Assembly (NCBI RefSeq): GCF_000327065.1
Contig: NC_019936.1
Span: 1,488,001 to 1,552,000, forward strand
DNA length: 64,000 nucleotides
Reading direction: 5' to 3'
From: Stutzerimonas stutzeri RCH2
GTDB taxonomy: Bacteria > Pseudomonadota > Gammaproteobacteria > Pseudomonadales > Pseudomonadaceae
Below the pieces are notes generated by a model. That model saw only the letters and a list, made by a program, of their open reading frames with translations, was not told the DNA's origin and searched no databases. The position numbers were made by a program, and so were the translations under genes. Numbering within the stretch: the first letter of the stretch is position 1; each line of letters begins with the position of its first letter. Positions 1 through 8,670 of the stretch are shown here, piece by piece.

Positions 1-501
1 CTTGGTCGCCAGGCCGAAGCCATGGATCAGGCCGAACACCAGCGTGGCCGCGCGTGTATCAGGCTGATAGCCGAACCAGCGCTCGAAGGCGCCAAGGTTG
101 TCCAGGGCCTTGTAGACGACCGAAAAGCCGATGATGGCGTCGATCAGGTAGGCACTGACGCTGATCTCGGTCAGTACGCCCAACAGCAGCGTGACCGAGT
201 GGCCGACCGCGAACAGGGTGACGTAGAGCGCGACATCCTTGAGCCGGTAGAGAAAGAAGATCACCCCGAAGAGAAACAGCAGGTGATCGTAGCCGGTGAT
301 CATGTGCTTGGCGCCCATGTAAATGAACGGCAGCAGCATCACGCCCGAGCTTTCCTGGATGAAGCCCTTGTCGCCTTCGGCCACGCCATGGGCGAGTGCG
401 TCGGACGCGAGGAAGAACAGCGGCATGCCGAAAACCGGCAGCAGCGAGTGGCGCAGGCGTGCGTAGAACGCAGCGAGCCCGCGCAAGGATTGCGAATGCA
501 T
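1..501 (-). CDS. HupE/UreJ-family membrane protein (3' end outside window)
   Basis: The reading frame is open from an ATG at 501 down to base 1, giving 167 residues with no stop, so the C-terminus lies beyond the left edge. The translation has several hydrophobic segments and the family pattern: GYDHLLFLFGV at residues 70-80, GHS at 100-102 and IHGFGLA near 159-165. HupE/UreJ proteins are small polytopic inner-membrane proteins linked to nickel or other metal uptake; some paralogues sit in metal-starvation loci. The gene follows a His-rich exported protein on the same strand with a 58-base gap, so a shared operon and a metal-related role are likely. The metal cannot be told from sequence. Confidence 0.85.
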   Translation of the reverse strand, partial: MHSQSLRGLAAFYARLRHSLLPVFGMPLFFLASDALAHGVAEGDKGFIQESSGVMLLPFIYMGAKHMITGYDHLLFLFGVIFFLYRLKDVALYVTLFAVGHSVTLLLGVLTEISVSAYLIDAIIGFSVVYKALDNLGAFERWFGYQPDTRAATLVFGLIHGFGLATK

Positions 502-559
502 GAAATTGTCCTGAGCTGGTGAGAACAGGTCACCGCAGGTGACCGCCATCAGAGCGAGG

Positions 560-916
560 CTAGGCCCGAGGAGGGCGCTCGATGCGCGACACCGGGCTTT
601 CCGGTAGCGCAGGGCGCGGCCAGGCCGGCACGTCTGCACGCTCGGGTTGCGCGGACAGGCTCAGCAACAGCATGGGATGAGGGGTTTCGTGGATGTGATC
701 GCCCAGTACGTGCACATGCTGCAGTTGGCACAGCGTGCAGTTGCCGGGCTGCCGCTCATGGCCGGCAGTGTGATGCTGGTGATCGTCATGCCAGTGGGCC
801 TCGGAACCATGCTGAGCCACGCTGTTGAGCCAGGACAGTGCGTGGCTGCCCCAGCCCATCAGGATGGCGATGAGCAGAGCGGATACCAGTGGGGTCTTGG
901 GGCGTGGGCGGATCAT
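560..916 (-). CDS. His-rich exported or membrane-anchored small protein
   Basis: A 118-residue protein if started at the ATG at 916 (MIRPRPKTP); an in-frame ATG at 958 would add 14 residues and has an AGGCG about eight bases upstream. A basic N-terminus precedes one hydrophobic stretch (about residues 9-25). Then comes a His-dense section with HWHDDHQHH, a CTLCQLQH segment and later HVHVLGDHIHETPH, all plausible metal ligands. The C-terminus is proline and arginine rich. I do not recognise a named family with certainty; it resembles the short DUF2946-like metal-associated proteins. It lies directly upstream of the HupE-like gene on the same strand, which supports a metal-binding partner role. 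Confidence 0.6.
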   Translation of the reverse strand: MIRPRPKTPLVSALLIAILMGWGSHALSWLNSVAQHGSEAHWHDDHQHHTAGHERQPGNCTLCQLQHVHVLGDHIHETPHPMLLLSLSAQPERADVPAWPRPALPESPVSRIERPPRA

Positions 917-1130
917 CAGCGATCTCGTGTTGCAGACGTCGCTCGCAGAGCAGGGCATGCCGTTTCGCCTGACATCGCGCGCCGCGCATGGTCAGGACGA
1001 CGCGATTCTGGCAGCCATCGTCGGGCCTGTCTGCATCTGCCGCCATTGCTCAATGGGCGAATTTCCCCTCCGCCTTGGTAGTAGTCTGAGAACCCGCCAG
1101 ACGCTCGACGACCGGGATTCCCGCGGTTGC

Positions 1131-2978
1131 TCATAGCGGCCAGATCCAGAGGATCGTCGGCACGGCGCAGAGCACCACCAGAATCGACAGCGGCAGCCCA
1201 AGCCGCCAATAGTCACCGAAGCGATAGCCGCCCGGCGCCATCACCAGCGTGTTGGACTGATGGCCGATGGGCGTGAGAAAGGCACAGGACGCGCCGATCG
1301 CCACGGCCATCAGAAAGGGATCGACCGACACGTCCATGCCGCGCGCCAGGCTGATCGCCACGGGGGCAGCGAGCACCGCCGCTGCGGCGTTGTTGACCAC
1401 ATTGGAGATCAGCATTACCGCCACCATCAGCAGCGCCAGCGTCCCGGCTGGCGGCAGCGACTGGCCCAGTCCCAGCAGGGCTTCGGCGATCAGCTGCGAG
1501 CCCCCGCTGGTTTCCAGCGCCTGGCCGACCGGCAGCATGGCCGCGACCAGTACGATGACGGGCATGTCGATACTTTCGTAGATGCCGCCCAGAGGAATCA
1601 GCCCGACCAGGATCATCACCAACGCCCCGGTAACTAGCGCGGTGGCGGCGGGAACCAGGCCGAAGGCGATGGTCGCCAGGGTGATGGCGAAGATGGCGCT
1701 GGCCAGCAGTACATTGCGCGGGGTGGTGATGCTCAGTCCGCGGGAGGCCAGCGGCAGGCAGCCCAGGCTGTTCAGGCTTGATTGCAGCGCGTTTTCGCGG
1801 GCCTGCAGCAGCAGGATGTCGCCGGCGGCGAAGCGGATCTGGCCGAGCCGCTGGCGCAGCCGCTGCCCCTGGCGGGCGACGGCCAGCACGTTGACGCCGT
1901 GGCGCTCACGCAGGTCGAGGCCGCTGGCGGTCGTGCCGACCAGCATGGAGCGTGGCGAGACGATGGCTTCGGCCAGGGTCAGCTCGCCATGGCGGCTCTT
2001 GTGGCTCTTTCGGGCTCGTTCCTCCTCGACGGCCTGCTCGGTCTCCAATTGCTCGGCCTGAGTCGCCTCGTCGTGCTCGTCGACATTGGCTGCCAGCTCG
2101 ACACCGGTGACGTCGAGCAGCGCCTTGAGGCTGTCCGAGTCGGCTTCCACCAGCAGGATGTCACCCTCGCGCAGCACCTCGTAGGTGGACGGCATGCGCT
2201 GGCGCTCGTCGCCGCGTACCAGAGCGATCACCTGCACATCGGCCTCGTCCTTCACCGCATTGATCAGCGCGTGCAGGGTGCGCCCGGCGTATTTGCAGCT
2301 TTCCGGCACGCGCACTTCGGTGAGGTAGGCGCTGATCTCGAACAGATCGCCGTTGCCTTCCTGTTCCTGCCGCCGCGGCACCAGCCGCCAGCCGAGCACC
2401 GCGATGAACAGCACGCCGGCGACCGTCACCGCGGCGCCCACCGGAAGAAAGGCAAACATGCCGAACGGGGCCTCGCCTGCTTCGGCGCGGTAACCGGCGA
2501 TGATCAGGTTCGGCGGGGTGCCGATCAGCGTCAGAGTGCCGCCCAGCAGCGAACCGAACGCCAGCGGCATCAGCAGATACGAGGGTGAGCGGCCGCTCTG
2601 GCGCGACATCCAGATTGCCACTGGCATGAACAGCGCCAGCGCGCCGACGTTGTTCATGAAGCCCGAGCTGAGCGCGACGATTCCAGTCAGCGCGGCGACC
2701 TGCGCCCATGGCCGATCGCCGACCTGCATCAGGCGCCGCGCCACCGAGTCCACCACGCCGGCATTGAGCAGTCCGCGGCTGAGTACCAGCACCGCGGCCA
2801 CCGAGATCACCGCGGGATGGCCGATCCCGGAGAACACCTCGTCAGCCGGCACCACGCCGGTCAGCGCACAGGCAAGCAGCGCGCCGAGGGCGACCAGGTC
2901 GTAGCGCCAGCGATTCCAGACGAACAGCACCAGCGTTGCTGCCAGTACGCCAAAGACGATCAGCTGTTCGCCGGTCAT
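1131..2978 (-). CDS. SLC13-type permease with two TrkA-C (RCK_C) domains
   Basis: A 615-residue polytopic membrane protein. The N-terminal membrane half (about residues 1-195) and C-terminal half (about 415-615) carry the divalent anion:sodium symporter features, including a TLIGTPPNLIIAGY loop near residue 155 and IGHQSNTLVMAPGGYRFGDYW near the end. A soluble insert between the halves holds two TrkA-C repeats, separated by an acidic, charged linker (EHDEATQAEQLETEQAVEEE region). This domain order is typical of the bacterial SLC13/ArsB-like permeases of about 600 residues. The substrate (sulfate, citrate, dicarboxylate or other) is not predictable. Start: ATG at 2978 with GGAG eight bases upstream. 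It is divergent from the hydrolase gene at 3207. Confidence 0.88.
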   Translation of the reverse strand: MTGEQLIVFGVLAATLVLFVWNRWRYDLVALGALLACALTGVVPADEVFSGIGHPAVISVAAVLVLSRGLLNAGVVDSVARRLMQVGDRPWAQVAALTGIVALSSGFMNNVGALALFMPVAIWMSRQSGRSPSYLLMPLAFGSLLGGTLTLIGTPPNLIIAGYRAEAGEAPFGMFAFLPVGAAVTVAGVLFIAVLGWRLVPRRQEQEGNGDLFEISAYLTEVRVPESCKYAGRTLHALINAVKDEADVQVIALVRGDERQRMPSTYEVLREGDILLVEADSDSLKALLDVTGVELAANVDEHDEATQAEQLETEQAVEEERARKSHKSRHGELTLAEAIVSPRSMLVGTTASGLDLRERHGVNVLAVARQGQRLRQRLGQIRFAAGDILLLQARENALQSSLNSLGCLPLASRGLSITTPRNVLLASAIFAITLATIAFGLVPAATALVTGALVMILVGLIPLGGIYESIDMPVIVLVAAMLPVGQALETSGGSQLIAEALLGLGQSLPPAGTLALLMVAVMLISNVVNNAAAAVLAAPVAISLARGMDVSVDPFLMAVAIGASCAFLTPIGHQSNTLVMAPGGYRFGDYWRLGLPLSILVVLCAVPTILWIWPL

Positions 2979-3068
2979 GCATTTTCTCCGCGCCGCCAGC
3001 GATCCTCAGCGCGTCGGCGCAGTCGTTCGGGGCGGTAATGTCAGTGGAAACCACGATGAGGTGTTGCG

Positions 3069-3089
3069 CTGCAGCCCACCTGGCTGCAG
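3069..3089. promoter_or_regulatory. Hairpin in the divergent intergenic region
   Basis: Perfect 8-bp inverted repeat CTGCAGCC/GGCTGCAG with a 5-base loop, between the permease start (2978) and the hydrolase start (3207). It has no T-tract, so it is not a classical terminator. It could be an operator or a leader structure; no regulator site is recognised. Confidence 0.35.
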
Positions 3090-3206
3090 TGGTAATGCGG
3101 CTGTCATAAACAGACTGCGGCCGCTGCGCAAAGGTGCCGGCAGGTTATGGCAAAAAAGCGCGTTGCACGGCAAGGTGGCGGCACAACAATTCGAAAGGTC
3201 CTTGCC

Positions 3207-4163
3207 ATGCCCGAATCCGTTTCCCTGCGTTGCCGCGACGGTTATACGCTGTCTGCGCAGCTGTGGAGTCCGCACGGTGCGGCGCGCGGCGCGGTGATCA
3301 TCAGCTGCGCGACCGGCGTGCTGTCGCGCTATTACGCGCGCTACGCGAGCTTTCTCACTGAGCACGGTTTTACTGCACTGACCTACGATTTTCGCGGCAT
3401 CGGTGGCTCGCGGCCGCAGCGCCTGCGCGACATGCGGATGCGTTGGCGCGACTGGGGCGAGTTCGACTTCGATGCCGCGGTGCGCTACATGCGTGAACGC
3501 GATTCGCACGGGCTGCTGGTCGCAGTGGGGCATAGCGCCGGCGGCTTCATGCCGGGCTTTGCCGAAGCCGCCAGCGAGGTGGATCGATATCTGAACGTTG
3601 CCGGGCAGTACGCCTATTGGCGCGACTACGCCGCCCAGCAGCGCCTGCGCATGTACGCCAAGTGGCATCTGTTCATGCCCGCGGTGACCCGCCTGGTTGG
3701 CTATTTTCCCGGACGCCGCTTCGGCTGGCTGGAAGACCTGCCGGCGGGTGTCGCGCTGGAATGGTCGCGGCGCGGCGCGCGGCTGGAAGACAGTTATCCA
3801 TCCACCGAGCACAAGCTGCTGTTCAGCCGTTTCGCCGCGATCCGCGCGCCGATCCTCGCAGTGAGCACCAGCGATGACGAGTTCGCCACGCCAGCGGCCA
3901 TGCGTCGGGGCTTGGGTTACTTTCGCAACAGCCCGCGTCAGCTGGTGCAGCTCAATCCACGCGCGATGGGCTTCGAGCGCATCGGCCATTTCGGCCTGTT
4001 CCATGACCGGCACCGCAACGGTTTCTGGCGCGACACGCTGGAGTGGATCGCCGAGGGCCGCAATCCCTGGCTCGCCGATGAGGTCATCGAGGCAGGAGCA
4101 GCGCTGAACAGCGACGCCGCCATTCCCTTCGGCGCGCCATCCGGCTATAAGCCTGGCCCATGA
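3207..4163 (+). CDS. Alpha/beta-fold hydrolase
   Basis: A 318-residue protein when started at the ATG at 3207, which has GAAAGG at a good distance; the frame is open upstream to 3147 but that extension lacks family character. Nucleophile elbow GHSAGG places the catalytic Ser near residue 110; VSTSDDEFATP near residue 225 and IGHFGLFH near residue 270 are likely sites of the acid and the histidine. The opening domain has the strand/helix pattern LTYDFRGIGGS. It resembles the cytosolic serine-aminopeptidase-like hydrolases common in Pseudomonas, with unknown substrate. Its stop overlaps the start of the GreA-like gene by four bases (ATGA), so the two are probably translationally coupled. Confidence 0.82.
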   Translation: MPESVSLRCRDGYTLSAQLWSPHGAARGAVIISCATGVLSRYYARYASFLTEHGFTALTYDFRGIGGSRPQRLRDMRMRWRDWGEFDFDAAVRYMRERDSHGLLVAVGHSAGGFMPGFAEAASEVDRYLNVAGQYAYWRDYAAQQRLRMYAKWHLFMPAVTRLVGYFPGRRFGWLEDLPAGVALEWSRRGARLEDSYPSTEHKLLFSRFAAIRAPILAVSTSDDEFATPAAMRRGLGYFRNSPRQLVQLNPRAMGFERIGHFGLFHDRHRNGFWRDTLEWIAEGRNPWLADEVIEAGAALNSDAAIPFGAPSGYKPGP

Positions 4164-4636
4164 ACAAGACCGCCCTTCAGCAGCAGATCATCGCCACCCT
4201 CGAAGCCGACCGCGAGGTCGCCAAGGCTGTGCTGGCCGCGACCCACGAGGCCGCGACCCATGCCGAGAGCAAGGCCGAGAACAAGTACGACACCCGCGGC
4301 CTGGAAGCCGCCTACCTCGCTGACGGGCAAAGACGGCGCCTGCACGAGATCGAGACGGCGCTTGCCGCCTACCGCAACCTGCAGCCGACCATGGGCTCGG
4401 ACGAGTGCGTGCGGGTCGGTGCGCTGCTTTGTCTTGAGCATGATGGTGTCGAACGCTGGTTCTTCCTTGGCCCGGATGCCGCGGGGCTGAAGCTGCAGCA
4501 TGAAGGCCGGGAGATTCTGGTGATCTCGCCGCGTTCGCCATTGGGTCACGGGCTGTTGGGGCGTCAGGTGGGCGATGAGGTGGAACTGCAGGTCAATGGC
4601 CAACGACAGAGCTATGAGGTGCTGGAGGTTCACTAG
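4160..4636 (+). CDS. GreA/GreB-like transcription factor
   Basis: 158 residues. The N-terminal half is helical and charged (likely coiled coil, residues about 1-75) and the C-terminal half has the GreA/GreB C-terminal signature ISPRSPLGHGLLGRQVGDEV at about residues 122-141. Gre factors bind the RNA polymerase secondary channel and stimulate cleavage of backtracked RNA. The N-terminal sequence is unlike canonical GreA/GreB and I see no obvious paired acidic tip, so it may be a Gre-like anti-cleavage or modulatory paralogue. It overlaps the upstream hydrolase stop by four bases. Confidence 0.78.
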   Translation: MNKTALQQQIIATLEADREVAKAVLAATHEAATHAESKAENKYDTRGLEAAYLADGQRRRLHEIETALAAYRNLQPTMGSDECVRVGALLCLEHDGVERWFFLGPDAAGLKLQHEGREILVISPRSPLGHGLLGRQVGDEVELQVNGQRQSYEVLEVH

Positions 4637-4740
4637 CGCTGCTGCTCGTATCGGTCTGGCTCGGTGAAGGCATTCGCGGTCTAAACCGCTCCCACGCCAC
4701 CCCCAGCTGAGCCAGGACTGAATGACGGGCTAGCCGCTGC

Positions 4741-6681
4741 TCAGTCCGCAGCGGCCGGCTTGCGTCGCCGAGCCGGTTTGCGCGGCGCGGCGCTGCGTTT
4801 CTTTTTCCACGGTTTTCCCCCTCGGCCCGCGGCCACCGGCGGGCCGCTGATGGTCATGCGCAGCCCGGCGCAGCGTTCGACCAGCTTGCTCATCCACGCC
4901 GACTGTTTGGCGACGAATTCTTCCAGCGGCATCTCGCCGCTCTGCACCATGTCCAGCGCCTGTTCCCAGATCGCCGTGGTCCCGGGGTCGGCGATCGGCC
5001 GCGGCACGGCATCGATCAGGCTGAACGCCGCCGGTGTCGCCGCCAGCGCCTTGCCCTGGCGAAGCAGATAGCCGCGGTCGAGCAGGCCCTGGATGATCCC
5101 GGCGCGGGTCGCTTCGGTGCCGATGCCGGTGGTGTCCTTGAGCTTCTGCTTCAGCCGCGGGTCGTCCACCAGCTTGGCGACGTTCTTCATCGCCTTGATC
5201 AGGTCGCCTTCGGTGAAGGGTTTCGGCGGATGGGTCTGCTGGTCCTTGAGGTTGATCTCGCCCACCGCGTAATCCTGACCCTGTTGCAGGGTCGGCAGGC
5301 TTTGCGGCGCGGGCGCCTCGCGATTGCCCCGTGCCGGCGCCAGCGCTTCGGGCATGGCGCGTTTCCAGCCCGGTTCGACGATGCGCTTGCCCACCGCCCG
5401 TAGCGCCTGGCCGGCGCAGTCGAAGTCGGCCTGGGTGCGGTCGTACTCGTGGTTGGGCAGAAACTGCGCCAGATAGCGCGCGCGGATCAACTCGTACACC
5501 GCACGCGGTCGCCCGGACAGACGTTCCAGACCCCGCACTGCTGCGGTGGGAATGATGCCGTGGTGAGCGCCGACCTTGGCGTCGTTCCAGGCCCGTGAGC
5601 GGCGCGACAGGTCCAGATGCGGCTCAAGCGCGGCGAGCGTTGGATCGGATTGAGCCAGCGCTGCGACGATTGCCCGCGCTTCGCCGTGCTGGCTCAGCGG
5701 CAGGTAGCCGCAGTCGCTGCGCGGGTAGGTGATCAGCTTGTGGGTTTCGTACAACGCCTGGGCGATGTCGAGGGTTTCCTGAGCGCCGAGGCCGAGCTTC
5801 TTCGAGCAGACCTCCTGCAGCGTGCCGAGATCGAAAGGCAATGGCGCCGCCTCGCGCTGGCGTTCGGTCTTGAGCTTCAGCAGACGTGCGCAGGCGGCGT
5901 TGCGCATGGCTTCGGCAGCCTGCTGTGCACGGGCCTGATCGAGGCAGCGGCCCTGATCATCGCAATAGTCATCCGGCGCCTGCCACTGCGCGGTGAAGGC
6001 GGTGCCATCGGCGAGCAACTGCACATCGATGGCCCAGAACGGCACCGGGATGAAGTCGGCGATGCTGCGGTCGCGGTCGACTACCAGGCGCAGCGTCGGC
6101 GTCTGTACCCGGCCGACCGGCAACACACCCTGATAACCGGACTGGCGGCCGAGCAGGGTGAAGAGCCGGCTCATGTTCATGCCGATCAGCCAGTCGGCAC
6201 GCGAGCGGCCAAGGGCGGCGTGGTAGAGGTTGAAGGTCTCGGCGCCGGGCTTGAGCGCGGCCAGCGCCTTGCGGATCGAGGCATCGTCCAGCGCCGACAG
6301 CCATAACCGGCGGATCGGTCCGCGATAGCGGCAATGCTCGACCAGCTCGCGGGCGATCATCTCGCCTTCGCGGTCGGCGTCGGTGGCGATCACCAGTTCG
6401 CTGCATTCGCCGAGCAGGCGCTTGACCGCCTTGAACTGGCTGGCGGTTTTCGGCTTGACCAGCATCTTCCAGCGTTCCGGCACGATCGGCAGGTCGGCCA
6501 GCACCCAGCGCTTGTAGCGCGGGTCGTAGGCGTCCGGCGGGGCGGTTTCCAGCAGATGGCCAATGCACCAGGTCACCGTCACCCCCGCGCCCTGCAGGCA
6601 CCCGTCGCCACGCCGGTTGGCGCCGAGCACCTTGGCGATGTCGCGGGCCTGGGAAGGTTTTTCGCAGAGATAGAGTTGCAT
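4741..6681 (-). CDS. topB: DNA topoisomerase III (type IA)
   Basis: 646 residues from the ATG at 6681 (MQLYLCEKPSQA, the family N-terminus); the frame extends upstream without family sequence. The Toprim domain has the glutamate in EKPS (residues 7-10) and TDADREGE (100-107); the active-site tyrosine is Tyr319 in HKLITYPRSDCGYLP. The usual IA domains follow. The tail (about 610-646) is a Lys/Arg/Ala-rich extension without zinc-finger cysteines. TopB decatenates replication intermediates and works with RecQ-type helicases. A LexA-box palindrome lies 69 bases upstream of the start, suggesting SOS control. The Shine-Dalgarno sequence is weak. Confidence 0.95.
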   Translation of the reverse strand: MQLYLCEKPSQARDIAKVLGANRRGDGCLQGAGVTVTWCIGHLLETAPPDAYDPRYKRWVLADLPIVPERWKMLVKPKTASQFKAVKRLLGECSELVIATDADREGEMIARELVEHCRYRGPIRRLWLSALDDASIRKALAALKPGAETFNLYHAALGRSRADWLIGMNMSRLFTLLGRQSGYQGVLPVGRVQTPTLRLVVDRDRSIADFIPVPFWAIDVQLLADGTAFTAQWQAPDDYCDDQGRCLDQARAQQAAEAMRNAACARLLKLKTERQREAAPLPFDLGTLQEVCSKKLGLGAQETLDIAQALYETHKLITYPRSDCGYLPLSQHGEARAIVAALAQSDPTLAALEPHLDLSRRSRAWNDAKVGAHHGIIPTAAVRGLERLSGRPRAVYELIRARYLAQFLPNHEYDRTQADFDCAGQALRAVGKRIVEPGWKRAMPEALAPARGNREAPAPQSLPTLQQGQDYAVGEINLKDQQTHPPKPFTEGDLIKAMKNVAKLVDDPRLKQKLKDTTGIGTEATRAGIIQGLLDRGYLLRQGKALAATPAAFSLIDAVPRPIADPGTTAIWEQALDMVQSGEMPLEEFVAKQSAWMSKLVERCAGLRMTISGPPVAAGRGGKPWKKKRSAAPRKPARRRKPAAAD

Positions 6682-6749
6682 GGAGGCTGTGACGGCAGCG
6701 GTCGATGGCGCGAAGCATGTGCACAAAAGGCGCTTCAGGCAATCATTAT

Positions 6750-6765
6750 CTGTATGTGCATACAG
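6750..6765. promoter_or_regulatory. LexA-type SOS box
   Basis: CTGTATGTGCATACAG is a perfect 16-bp palindrome matching the gammaproteobacterial LexA operator pattern (CTGTAT-N4-ATACAG, CTG-N10-CAG). It sits between the divergent topB (start 6681) and the DUF3079 gene (start about 6870), so it could repress either or both. Confidence 0.75.
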
Positions 6766-6869
6766 TTGTTGTGCGCCGATACCGGTCGTTCTTGAGTGTG
6801 ATCAAGTCTGGCGACGGCGAGGAGGCTTAGCCTGTGGCCACTGCAACAACGCCAGAAAAGGCACCCGCA

Positions 6870-7082
6870 ATGGCCAAGAAATTTCCCCTCGAACCTTCCC
6901 ACCCCGAACGTGTGTGCTGGGGCTGCGACCGCTATTGCCCGGCAACTTCGATGGCCTGTGGCAACGGCGCGGGCCGCACCCAGCATCCGGCAGAAATGTT
7001 CGGCGAGGACTGGTACCTGGACGAATGCTGGGGCATCGACCCGGAACTGATCGCCAAGACCCGCAAGGAGTCGTCGACCTGA
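6870..7082 (+). CDS. DUF3079 cysteine-rich small protein
   Basis: A 70-residue protein beginning MAKKFPLEPSHPERVCWGCD, the usual DUF3079 N-terminus. Cysteines at 16, 19, 23 and 30 (CWGCDRYC plus MAC) resemble a small metal-binding knuckle. Function is unknown for the family. An in-frame GTG at 6834 preceded by GGAGG eight bases upstream is a strong alternative start that would add 12 residues; I chose the ATG at 6870 for family agreement. It is divergent from topB and shares the intergenic region containing the LexA box. Confidence 0.75.
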   Translation: MAKKFPLEPSHPERVCWGCDRYCPATSMACGNGAGRTQHPAEMFGEDWYLDECWGIDPELIAKTRKESST

Positions 7083-7102
7083 TGCTGCGCGGGGTTCTTC
7101 TT

Positions 7103-7246
7103 AGGCAGGTTCTTGAAAAAACGTAGGCGAGGCAGCCACCGCAAGGCAAAAACAGGCGAAAAAGCGCAGTTTACGAGTTGTAAATGAGCATTTTTTGCCT
7201 GTTTTTAACGCCGCGATGGCAACGCAGGTAGTTTTTCAACAGCCTG
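7103..7246. repeat. Palindromic MITE-like intergenic repeat
   Basis: About 144 bases form an imperfect palindrome end to end. The left arm begins GCAGGTTCTTGAAAAA and the right arm, read in reverse complement, begins GCAGGCTGTTGAAAAA. The centre is TTTACGAGTTGTAAA, and A-tract/CAGGC blocks pair across it. There is no coding capacity. The ends share TTGAAAAA with the IS1182-type terminal repeats at 38450 and 40064, so it may be a non-autonomous element moved by such a transposase. Its right end abuts the stop codon of the symporter gene at 7247-7249, so it may also act as a transcript end. Confidence 0.7.
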
Positions 7247-8476
7247 CTAGGCGCGATCAGCGAAACGCTGCACTACCACACTGCCGATAATGTCGCCCTC
7301 GACGTTGACCGCCGTGCGCACTGTGTCCAGCAGGCGGTCAATGGGCAGCAGGATCGCCACCGCTTCGGCCGGTAGGCCGACCGCCTGCAACACCATCACC
7401 ATGGTCACCATGCCGGCGCTGGGAATCCCCGGCGCGCCGGTGGAGGCGATCATCGCGGTGAAGAACACCACCGCCTGCTGCGCCAGGCTCAACTCGATAC
7501 CCATCAGATTGGCGACGAACAGCGCAGCGGCGGCTTCGTAGAGCGCCGTGCCGTCCATGTTCATGGTCGCACCAAGCGGCAGCACGAAGCCGGCAATGCC
7601 CGGGCGCACCTTGAGGTTGTCCTCCGCGCAACGCAGGGAGATCGGCAATGTCGCCGCACTGGAGCTGGTGGCAAACGCCGTGATCAGCGCCTCGCGGGTT
7701 CCACGGAAGAACCACAGTGGCGATTTGCCCGTGGCCAGGAAGAGAATGCCCGGCAGCACCACGGTGCCGTGGAACAGCGTGGTGGCGAACACCAGCGCGA
7801 TAAAGCCGCCGACGGCGCTCAGTAGCGCTACATCCTGCTCGGCCACAAGCTTGATCAGCAGGGCAAGAATGCCGAGCGGCGCCAGGCGCATGATCCAGCT
7901 GATGATGCGCATCATCAGCTCGAGAAATTCCTGCAGCACCACGAGGATATTCCGGTAGCGGTCGCCGCCGGCCACCAGGGCGATGCCGATGAACATGGCG
8001 AATACCACGACGGCCAGGATGCTGCCGTTGGCCAGCGCGGCGAAGGGGTTCTGGAACAGGTTGGCGAAGAAGTGCAGGAAGAACTCCGGCAGCGTCAGCT
8101 GACGCGCCTCGAAGTCGTTCATCGCCTCGGCGAACAGATCCAGCGACAGTCCAGCGCCCGGCTTGAACAGGTTCGCCGCGACCAGCGCCACCAGCATCGC
8201 CGCACTGGTGGTGAGGGTGAAGTAGACCAGCGCGCCGCCCCAGACCCGATGCACTTGGTGATGCGCCTGCAGGTTGGCCACGCCGACCACGATGGAGGTG
8301 AAGATCAGCGGGATCAGCACCATCTTCAGCAGACCGATGAAGATGCTCCCGGCCAGGGTGCTGGCATAGAGCACGCCCTCGCGTACCGGCGCGTCGGTCG
8401 GCAGTGTGCCGGTCAGCCAGCCGATGGCGACACCCAGGCAGGCCGCGATAAGAATCTGCAGGTTGAGACTGGGCAA
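7247..8476 (-). CDS. Dicarboxylate/amino acid:cation (Na+ or H+) symporter
   Basis: 409 residues from a proposed TTG start at 8476 (MPSLNLQILIA) that is preceded by GAGGAG at seven bases; the frame is open to an ATG at 8560 but the extra 28 residues are not family-like. The protein shows the DAACS layout: about eight transmembrane segments, a serine-rich re-entrant loop (AFATSSSAATLPISL) and the conserved NMDGTALYEA motif, then TGAPGIPSAG. Family members (GltP, DctA) import C4-dicarboxylates, glutamate or aspartate using a cation gradient. It is probably monocistronic; the palindromic repeat begins at its stop codon. Confidence 0.88.
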   Translation of the reverse strand: MPSLNLQILIAACLGVAIGWLTGTLPTDAPVREGVLYASTLAGSIFIGLLKMVLIPLIFTSIVVGVANLQAHHQVHRVWGGALVYFTLTTSAAMLVALVAANLFKPGAGLSLDLFAEAMNDFEARQLTLPEFFLHFFANLFQNPFAALANGSILAVVVFAMFIGIALVAGGDRYRNILVVLQEFLELMMRIISWIMRLAPLGILALLIKLVAEQDVALLSAVGGFIALVFATTLFHGTVVLPGILFLATGKSPLWFFRGTREALITAFATSSSAATLPISLRCAEDNLKVRPGIAGFVLPLGATMNMDGTALYEAAAALFVANLMGIELSLAQQAVVFFTAMIASTGAPGIPSAGMVTMVMVLQAVGLPAEAVAILLPIDRLLDTVRTAVNVEGDIIGSVVVQRFADRA

Positions 8477-8670
8477 AGGGGTGGCTCCTCGGATCGGTAG
8501 CGGTGGCGCTAAGCAAAAGAATGAACGCTGCGGCAAAAGTTCGCATCGCGCGGGGTGCAATCATACAGACGCGACGCAACCGACGTGCCAATGACCTGGC
8601 GTCTGCCGGCCGCTGACAAAGCCTCGCAGCTGGGTTTTCATGACGGGGCAGGTAGAAGAGGGCGCGAGTC

